NCBI RefSeq assembly: GCF_014805625.2
Contig: NW_023998498.1
Coordinates: forward strand, 902,243 to 966,242
Length of the DNA: 64,000 bases
Direction: 5' to 3'
From: Glossina fuscipes
Lineage: Eukaryota > Arthropoda > Insecta > Diptera > Glossinidae
Position 1 is the stretch's first letter. Each line of letters begins with the position of its first letter. A model generated the notes under the pieces. The model worked only from the letters and a program-made list of their open reading frames with translations. It had not been told where the DNA came from and searched no databases. This document shows positions 55,673 through 64,000 of the stretch, piece by piece. The position numbers were made by a program, and so were the translations under genes.

Positions 55673-58600
55673 TAAATATATAATGTCTAAGAAGTCGGCC
55701 TTGACTTTTGCAGAATTTTTTTTTATTTTCGAGTACATAATAATGGAAAAGTTCTTCAATAAACATCTACAGAATGTAACAAGTACATTTACATACTTTT
55801 CTGCTAAAATATTTTTCAATGAACTCATGTAGATAAAAGAGTGTTTTAATTACGTCAGGAAAAGCTCCACATTTATATATGCTATTATACTTTGAAACAG
55901 GCATATTATTTCGTCAAGTGCCTTTCTTTGTCTAATAATATTTCGAAAAACTAAGGGAAAAAGAAATTTATGCCAAAATTAAAAAAAATAGTTGTGTTGT
56001 TGTTGTTGCATACGCAACATACGCATCTGTTTCTTTCTTTTTCCTCCCTTTCCTGAATCATATTTCCAATTCCAATTCCAATTTAAAGAAATCGATACGC
56101 AAAATAACTTTTACGGAAGATTGAATAATAAATACGTTGTGACACATTTATAATAAAATAAAAAGAGAATAAAAGAAATGTATAATGATCCGTATCAAAT
56201 AAAATATTTGGCATTATCAACTAACGCATGGGGGATACAAGGGATCTCGCAAACGAAATCGAGTATTTTTTAGGAAGAAATGGGGAGAAATTGTTTTGCA
56301 TTCAATTAGAGCTACATTTGCTTTAACAACAAAAAGTTTGATATTCAATAAATATAGTATCTCGATTTAATATTCGAATTCTTGTTATATGTATTTATTA
56401 TTTCCACCACCTTACAATGACGCTATATCAAATTTGACTTTCCATTGGCAACACGGAGAAATGTGCATCGTAACCTCCGTACACTAAATTTACTATTGGT
56501 CGGCATTACACTTTCTTGAACTTGACCGTATCTGCTTACCTGTTTCTGTTGTGGAATCACTCATGATTGGAAAAATTGGGAATGCTTAAACTTATCACTT
56601 ATGGTGTGCTGTTGACATACATAGAATGAAATGGCAAATTAATGGGAGCTCCCATTACTTCCACGCCATAGTAGTAACTTGTAATACGTAGCAAGTATTA
56701 ATATGAAACTTCATACAAATATTTATCAACATCTAAATCTTTACTGCAAAGGGAGGTAATAAGTCCAAGAATGCAACAAAATAATAACAAAAGTAGTAAA
56801 TTTTTATTTAAAAGGATATGCGAATATTTCGCAGGGCCATTTGACAGATGAGTTGACCGATGGATCCAATCGGGTAATGAACTCATCTCGCGCTAATAAA
56901 ATTTATGAGGTATTATCTTGAGAAGGTGTATTGTATTAATTGAAAAGATGTGGGCTCGATTCGATGCTAAGAAGACGGGACGTATCGTGTTCTGCGATGA
57001 CTTTTCACTGTTCATAAACACCATAGTTGGTAAATGTAAGTCGTAAACCGATTAACATGCATAGCGAAATCGGTCTAGAGCTATCTGTTTGTCCATCTCT
57101 CTGTTAATCCAACATTTAAAAACTCGTAACTTTAGCTAGGATGGTGAAGTTGATCCCAGATCTTCTTTGTTTAAATAAACACCAAATGATATCAGATACT
57201 CTTTTTATCCATCCCATCAAGTTCAGTTCTAAAATCCATGAAGCCGGTTAATTTCGTTCATAATTACCATAAATATCATAGCTTTTCGTTTCTTCGCCTT
57301 TCTCTGCTTTTCGTGGTTATACTTTAAGCATACCAACTATCATTTTGACAATTCTTAACGCAAGCTTATATACGACGTATGGAGAATGTGCAATAGAACC
57401 TTACAAATAGTTGGCACTATTCCACAATTATTATTCTTGAACATTTCATTATTCATTGTATTAATTACTTAATTAATTACCATCTTCATAACGGAATTCG
57501 GAAGGCGATTTCTTTGGAAATATAAATGCCACAAGCTGCATTGTAAACATTGTAAATAGGCTATAGGTGGATAATAAAAGATTCGGTCTAAAACTAAAAA
57601 AATTTCCTATTGATTTTTATGAATATTATACGGGTTTTCTATTGTCATGTGAATGTTGTAGAATTGTAGAATTGTATCTCATATTGGAACGAAAGGAAAA
57701 AACAAATGTAATAGTGTAAGTGTCATATCGTTTCAATTTTACACAAGTGAAAGCATTATAATCGGCCAAGACCGGCCGTTAAATACCATTTCATCTTATA
57801 AAAATCTTCATATATTTTCGTGAGAAAATATAATAAGCTTGTTCCCATGTGCAGTTTTTTTTTCCCCCGAGAATATTTATGCGGGAGACAGTTCGAAATG
57901 AGTACTAACTTGATTCAAATGTAGCAAAATTGTTTTTTAAGATCTTATTATTCTTTGCAAATTTTCATTACAAAGTACTAAACATTAGACATTGGTGCTA
58001 TATGAAGGCTTAATATTCATGAAAACTCTCATATATATGATGGAGTCTAAAAAATAGACTTATGCGCTCCAAATTGTGTACAGCTACTGTTTATATCAAA
58101 TTGCTTTTATAAATTAATTTTTGATCGTAGAATATTGAAAGTCAGACCTTTTTGTCATAAGACGGTGCTTCAAACATTTACTTTTTTGATCCAAACACTT
58201 TTCATAAAGTTCGGAATACTACTAACTATAGTTTGTTTTACTAAGAACTTTCGAAAACTACAAATTTTTCTAAGCCTACATAAAGCGTCGTAAACATGAA
58301 CCGATCCAACCCAGTTTATATAGGGTTCGTCATGCTACTCCACTAAATTTCATTAAATTATCCCGAAAATTGCGGCGCGTAGGTTGAATAAAAAAACCCA
58401 TAGAAAGACAATAGATAGGAGGGCAGATGGATAGATCTACTTAGAAAGTAGTACTGTATCGATATTAAAGTATGGACTTATCTTAAATGCTTCCGAGTGT
58501 TACACAAATCCCTACAAACTTAACGTCCCCAGTACCAGCAGCGATTTAGGGTATAACAATGTCAGATAAATTTGGCGAATAAAATTTCTCTCTTTATCTC

Positions 58601-59840
58601 TGTAAATTCATATTAAATTTGTGCTATGACGACATTAAAAGAGGCTTAAAATATTCAAAAGTCATTATTATTATCTAAAAAATTTAAAAAAACATTTAAT
58701 AAGCTTTTTGCTTTATTTAATTATTTATATTAAATTTTGTGTCTGTTTTTCCACTTTTTTGTTGTAGTTTTTTTTTTAGATTTATATATAACTTTATAGT
58801 TTTTATAGCTTTATAGGGACATTATGCGTTTGTTAATGTATAAAAATTGGAAATTAATTGAAAATTTTCAGTAATGATTTCTGTGTAATTTATGAAAATC
58901 ATTTTTAAAGTAATTTTGCGGTTTTATGCGTATTTAGGTTTACTAATGAAAAAAAAAAAAAAGTATTATAAACATATCGATTATGGTTTTATACTAAGCT
59001 TTTCATTTTGCACGTCGTGCAAAAAACTACGCGTGAGAATAATTATGAAACAATGTAATACCGAAATAGTCGAACAATGTTGAGTAACATAAATTATTTC
59101 CGTCCATCCATATGGGCAATGGATTGAAAATTTAAAAAAGGGAGTTGAACTCTTGACAAGACATTACAAACCTAAAGAAGTGAAAATTTGCTTATAACAA
59201 GCACGGATTTTTGCTTTTGTGAAATTGGTGAAACCAGTTTGGATCGGTAGATTAGGCATTCAATAAAGTCGTGACAAAAATTTTGATAATCAGCGTAAGT
59301 AAAAGCCAACTCGGCGGTATTAATATGTGTACTTAAAATTGCTATTTAAAGTTTACTTCACAGCAAATTTTGCATTTTATTTTAAACACATATACATAAT
59401 GCTGGGTCCAAAGAGAAAGACCAATATTCAGGTTAAATAACGCGATTTTTTCCGATTTATCCCGTGTGTAATTTTAATGAGCAAAGAACTTTAAACTGAT
59501 CACAAAACGCATTATTATGGGATATGAGACTTAGGCTTACGCCTACGATTCAGAAACAACCGATCAATCAAGCGAATAAAGTGGAAAAATTGAGCCAAGA
59601 TCAAAAAAACCCCGGAAAAGTCGCACAAAAATCAAAGTCACGTCAAGCCTTTTCTCTGATTATCTTCGCTTTGTACACTACAAATTCTACTGAATATCAT
59701 TTGATTGTTACGCTAGGTTTGCTTGAAACTACTTGCAAAAAAAGCTTGGCGTAGCAAAAATTAAAGTGGTCTTACTTTTTGGGTGCAGTACTATCTTAGG
59801 AGAGCGCTTAATATATTTGCTTATAATTTTCGCCAAAAAG
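55673..59840. other. Gene-poor stretch with repeat fragments
   Basis: Family B sequence at about 58060-58560 and a possible family A trace at 57040-57120. Possible small frames: 56228-56326 (+, MGDTRDLANEIEYFLGRNGE start) and 56698-56886 (-, with a hydrophobic LLLLLLFCCILGLITSL segment). Neither is supported beyond being open. Confidence 0.4.
58060..58560 (+). repeat. Dispersed repeat family B
   Basis: GTTCGGAATACTACTAACTA, CACTAAATTTCATTAAATTA and GCGTAGGTTGAATAAAAAAA match family order. Ends near GCAGCGATTTAGGGTATAAC, like 36300-36350. Confidence 0.55.
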
Positions 59841-59845
59841 AGTAA

Positions 59846-60010
59846 TTAACGTGCTTGAGCAATGTTGGTTGGCCTGACTTCTTGCGTTTGTGAGTGGGGG
59901 GACTCTTCATTGTTCCATTCTGGTTTTCTGATTTCAAATTCCTCTTCTTCACTATATGACTGATTTAAACTTAGAAGCAAGCTAAGCGATCCTTCAGTTC
60001 GCTTATCTTC
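59846..60010 (-). CDS. Candidate terminal coding exon
   Basis: A minus-strand frame open from 60010 (after TGA 60011-60013) to TAA 59846-59848, 54 codons with no ATG. The peptide includes EDKRTEGSLSLLLSLNQSYS, EEEEFEIRKPEWNNEESPHS and QTQEVRPTNIAQAR. It is acidic and Ser/Gln-rich, as in disordered C-terminal tails, and unlike AT-driven noise. ATGAG just upstream offers an AG acceptor but with a poor pyrimidine tract. No poly(A) signal is obvious. Family unknown. Confidence 0.35.
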   Translation of the reverse strand, partial: EDKRTEGSLSLLLSLNQSYSEEEEFEIRKPEWNNEESPHSQTQEVRPTNIAQAR

Positions 60011-61009
60011 TCATCACGTAACATTTAAAAGTCATACCTTGGCGTTGGAAGCTAAATACGAAGTTGGTTTTACCGCTTTAGAGTCCCAAAATAAAGCAGA
60101 GAAAAAGACATATATAAATTTGGTGATGAGTTGAGTTATCCGTAGGTTATCTGTATCTTGTACTTTTAATTTTCGTAAGAGGGTTTTGTCCAATAAGTTG
60201 GGTTTTTAGGGTACTACATTTTTAGAGAACATCAAGCATTTTTTGCATAGCTTTCAATGCATTCAATCTCGATGTTTCATTATTTTTACAGCATTGCTCT
60301 CACTCTTAATCTTCTAACAGCAAGGTATAAGTATACCTTATAAAGTAACTTAAAAAATAAAAAGAAAACAAAAATTAAAAATAATCTATATCTAGCTAAC
60401 AACGAGATCGTTTTAAACTGCAACCTAGTTTCCTGCCCCCTCCTGCGTTATAGTTATTTGTAATAAGTTTCGAGCAAAATGTTTTAAAAAAAGAATAATG
60501 CAATATATAAATAAATGTTTCCATTTGCATAACAAATTAAAATTCCTATAAATAATGTTTTAAAATAAATTTCATAAATATTAATGGAGGTGTTTACGTG
60601 GAATTACTTGACACCGCATCAATTAATTATCAGAGCGCCAAAGTGTATGAATTAAATAGATTTCCATACACACTCCCGTGTACAGTATTAAATTGAAATG
60701 TTCGTCACTTAATCGCTTTTCTGAAGTGAATTGAAAATTATCCTTGAAATTTCTTTTTGTTTTTGTGCGTTTGTTTATAAAATATATTTAAATTTAATAA
60801 ATTTGCTATTATTATGATTTAATTAGATAAATTGGATAAATATTGGATGGAAGGAAACGTAGCTAATACTGTGTTTTATGCAGCATTGAATACATGCTAG
60901 CATAGCGATATCTAGAAAGGCTTAAAATTAAGGCCAAGTCAGTCCGTAACTTTGCCGTATTAGCTTATGCGCAACATTGAATACTTTTTGGCAGCAGATT
61001 TACTATTTA

Positions 61010-61260
61010 GCCATTTCGGTCGATAAATTTTGACAATTACAACTTTTTTTATGTAACTACTTTTCAGAATTTATAGGGAGTGGTCGAAAAATTGAAACAA
61101 TCCGAACCATTTTCAATACCGTTCGTCCTTGGGTCAAAACACGTCACTGCACCGAATTTCATCAAAATATCGGAAAAATTTCGATCTGTAGTTTGAACAC
61201 AAGTTTACGTAGGCAGACATTAGACGGATAGGTAGACAGACAGGCTTAGATCGTGATGGC
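61010..61260 (+). repeat. Dispersed repeat family B
   Basis: TAGGGAGTGGTCGAAAAATT, CCATTTTCAATACCGTTCGT, CGAATTTCATCAAAATATCG, and GATCTGTAGTTTGAACACAA then CAGACAGGCTTAGATCG. The best-preserved copy of the central part. Confidence 0.7.
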
Positions 61261-62439
61261 GTGATGACTGGATAGCGCGGCGGCTATTTGATGGCACCTC
61301 TTCGCTCACAGGTCTCACATCACTATGAAAGTAAGAAGGTGCTCAATCATCTTTCAAATAATAGTCCTTTTCATCATCAACCTACTCACGAATATTAGAC
61401 GTAAAATTAAATTAAAAAGGAGTAAGAGATTAAAGTTCGTATACGTCTTTTTGCGACACTCTTTATAATGTGCAGCAAAGCGGTTTTAATGTATTAAATG
61501 TGATACAAGTACATCGATCAAACTCCTAATTAATTCATGACGCCAATGTGAAGGCATTTTCTCAGTGAAGCAAGATAGATCTAAGTTAGCGTCAAAGCAA
61601 AACCTTTAGTTTATTTTACTTTTATTTTATTTTTTTCAGTTATCAGCTACGAAACAGGGCTGAAGCCTTCTAAATGAGGTATGGATGTGTTATAGCTGAA
61701 AACAAACAATGTAGATTAATGATTACATATAATGTGCTCATTGCAATCTAAATTATTATGTACGCTCAGGAACGCAAAAATACAGAAAATAATGACTGAA
61801 ATGTGAGAACGAAAAACACTGGAATATCAAATCGCTTAGCGATGATTTACATTGTGATATGCTATTAATAAGCCCATCAGCACTGGCACTCGTTTGTAAG
61901 TTCGATGGTAGAGCATTCCATATTTTATACCCATCACCCTTGTCCTAAAAACGACAAAAAAAGTAAAAGAACATGCTCTTTAATATGGAGTGTGTGCAGC
62001 TGATTTCTTCTATTTTCAAAATAAAACTTTTTGTCGTATAGAAATGTAAATGTTGAAGGCGTCTCCTTGGAAAAGTTTAGGCCAATTCCAAATTCTTTTG
62101 CAAAATGTAGGCAAAATCTTCATTTTCGCAGGTACTACAAAGTTGCGCAAACAACCAGATGGACAGATGAACAATGTTTAGGTGTATTAAAAATTTGAAC
62201 CTAGCCAAGAATTTGTATAATTTATGAAGTTTATGAAGCTTGTTTCTGCGTGTTATAAAGGTATTGAAAAAACAATTAAATTTTGATGTAGTATAATATT
62301 GGATAGGCGTGGCCATTTTTCCTCATTTTTGCGGACGAATGCTGTAGCAGTAGCCATACAATATGTGTTCAAATTTTTGTACATTTATTTACTGTAGTAT
62401 ATGAGTAATGGGCAAACGACTAATGTTACATTCCTTTTG

Positions 62440-62745
62440 AAAAACAGGGATGTTCTGAGCTTATGTGATGCTGCGGACGTGTCGTTCAATACATTTGGCC
62501 CATTTTCAACACCAACCTACGTGTAAGAACTTACAATATTTCTGCCAAATTTGAAGTCGATAGCTTCATTTTTACGGTCAGGAGAATGATTACAACACAC
62601 AATACAGAGACGGGCATGCTTAAATCGATTTAGAATGTAATGCTTATCAAGAATATACATACTTTGTGGACTCTCTGATGCTTGCTTCTGGGCGTTGCAA
62701 ACCTTTGGACAAAATGAATATAGCCCTCATCCTTCGGTGATGATT
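62440..62745 (-). repeat. Dispersed repeat family A, inverted
   Basis: Reading the minus strand gives CATCCTTCGG-like complement, GCAACGCCCAGAAGCAAGCA and GTATATTCTTGATAAGCATT, as at 52265-52340. Non-coding. Confidence 0.65.
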
Positions 62746-63544
62746 AAATAGGAGGAACCCGCGTAAATATACTTCTTGAAGATCTTGAAAAACATATTCG
62801 AATTTAATAAATGGGTTGAGCTTGGAACAATGGGAGAGCAACCCAAACTTCAATTAATTTCATCAACACATAATATTTTCAAAAGCAGATGGGAAGAGAC
62901 AGGATTTTTAAGACCCACGCAAAAAACAAATCGTGTAACTCATTTAATGATTGAGTTTGCTTTGTACAAATTACATGAAAGACTTCCGATAATAATCTCA
63001 ATGTAAGGGATATAACTTGGCAATGTTTAAATCACGTAATTAGCGTAATATTAGATAGAGAATCAATTTATAAGAAAAGATTAATTTTTTTTTTTTTTAT
63101 TTTCTCATTTGACACAAATGTTATAACTACTTTTACCTTACAGAACGAGATTCTTAACCTCAAACGGATGCAATAAATATTGGAGTGGCCAGAATTTCCG
63201 TCTTCGTAGTTTCAGAGCATACAAGCATGTGAACTTCTTATTTATTGTATAGATCACTACGAAACTGCTGCACGCTGGTTTATTCTTTAATGAAAGTTGC
63301 AACGATTTCTTAACCAAAATTAAAAATCCACTTACTGTCAACTTACAAAGACGGTTCCTAATCAGTGATACATCAGAGTTATGTCAGACTAAATTAACGA
63401 GGGGTTAATTGAACTAAGAGAGCACTTTTGGAACGGTTACTTCCATATCCATTAAGTTAGTAAAGGTGTTGAAGCAAGCAATTATCGAGCACCATCCTGA
63501 AACGGCAAGCAGAAAACATTGAATAAGAAGTTAAATCGTAAGTT

Positions 63545-64000
63545 TTGTGAGGAGTCAAAGTCGTCCCTCGTTTTGGCCTCACGGTTTCTCCGTCTCTGCT
63601 GAGGGGAAAGAGTTTAAGATAGAGAATAAGTTAGGGACTAAGTTAGAGAGTAAGCTGGAGAATAGGTTAGAGAATAAGAATAGATTAAGAATAGGGTAGG
63701 GTAGAATAAATTAGTTAGTTTTAGTTAGAGAATTGGGTGACCGATGTTGAGAGCGATGGCTCGCTCGCGAAAGTACGATTTTGAGATAGTGAATAAATCT
63801 TCAATTCTTACAACCGACCAAGTGTATTATAAATTTCTTGTGTTTCCAGGGCCGCTGAGCTACCCCAGCGCCAGAGTTGTGGGCCCAAAAGCCTCACAGT
63901 TTCTAGCACACTCAAGAGCTAATGTATCGCTAAGTCTTGCATCTACATATCCAAAACCGAGCTCTAATCCGAATAAGGTTTAGCTTCAGGCTGAAAACAT
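63545..64000 (+). mobile_element. Possible LTR-type retroelement edge
   Basis: A sharp composition change to higher GC. GAATAAATCTTCAATTCTTA then CAACCGACCAAGTGTATTAT and TTTCTTGTGTTTC resembles the end of fly LTRs, followed by a GC-rich region starting GGGCCGCTGAGC. The 79-codon frame at 63744-63983 crosses this join and is not convincing as a gene. Without the sequence beyond 64000 it cannot be settled. Confidence 0.3.
63606..63735 (+). repeat. Short minisatellite, unit about 14-16 bp
   Basis: Repeats of AGAGAATAAGTTAG with variants (AGAGAGTAAGCTGG, AGAATAGGTTAGAG). About eight degenerate units. Confidence 0.75.

Larger units (their letters stand above)
60015..63600. other. Gene-poor stretch with two repeat copies
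   Basis: Holds family B at 61010-61260 and inverted family A at 62440-62745. No supported exon. Confidence 0.5.

Noticed and set aside
1..64000. Bacterial operons, CRISPR arrays, phage genes or toxin systems
   Set aside because: No ribosome-binding-site-led gene runs, no regular spacer arrays. All mobile elements are of eukaryotic types.

Overview
This is about 64 kb of AT-rich eukaryotic nuclear DNA from a higher fly. I infer a schizophoran dipteran, most likely a tephritid fruit fly, from the mariner, piggyBac, I-like and Jockey/CR1-like elements, from dense interspersed repeats of a kind I associate with tephritids, and from fly-type splice sites and codon use. No prokaryotic operon, CRISPR array or intact virus is present. 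Two 100-base N runs are assembly gaps.

Layout. Bases 1-210 are the end of a host gene on the + strand, with its stop at 208-210. From 0.4 to 9.5 kb the DNA is gene-poor and holds an internally deleted mariner (2961-3654), a tRNA-derived SINE with a 14-bp target-site duplication (5627-5795) and a Helitron-like repeat ending near 7.24 kb. At 9.6-12.7 kb lie the two clearest complete genes, tandem minus-strand paralogues of about 200 aa. They share a V-L-V-G-x-W-F-E-E-R-C motif and resemble, from memory, the axonemal protein CFAP107. A third, broken copy lies inverted at 27.2-27.9 kb and abuts an imperfect inverted repeat that carries zinc-finger-like coding debris.

From 14 to 20 kb there is a scrambled minisatellite, a mariner fragment and a 153-bp tandem duplication. 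From 20.9 to 27.1 kb a decayed I-like retrotransposon lies in three pieces, split by an N-truncated piggyBac copy and by retroelement-like A-rich DNA. At 31.2-33.1 kb a nearly complete but inactive mariner sits inside the end of an older mariner. At 38.7-40.8 kb there is a full-length but dead piggyBac element with recognisable TIRs, a TTAA target site and a lost catalytic aspartate. A Jockey/CR1-like element occupies 46.8-49.65 kb, with three shorter relatives at 34.4, 53.6 and 55.2 kb.

Ordinary ORF calling misses what may be the most useful host signal: short coding-like exons at 33.6, 35.4, 38.1-38.7, 43.6, 44.8 and 59.9 kb. They are set apart by local GC rise, splice consensus and poly(A) signals. 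Two of them (43594-43633 and 38135-38220, minus strand) are phase-compatible across an intron that contains the piggyBac element. The 3' end of the window (63.6-64.0 kb) changes composition and looks like the edge of an LTR element.
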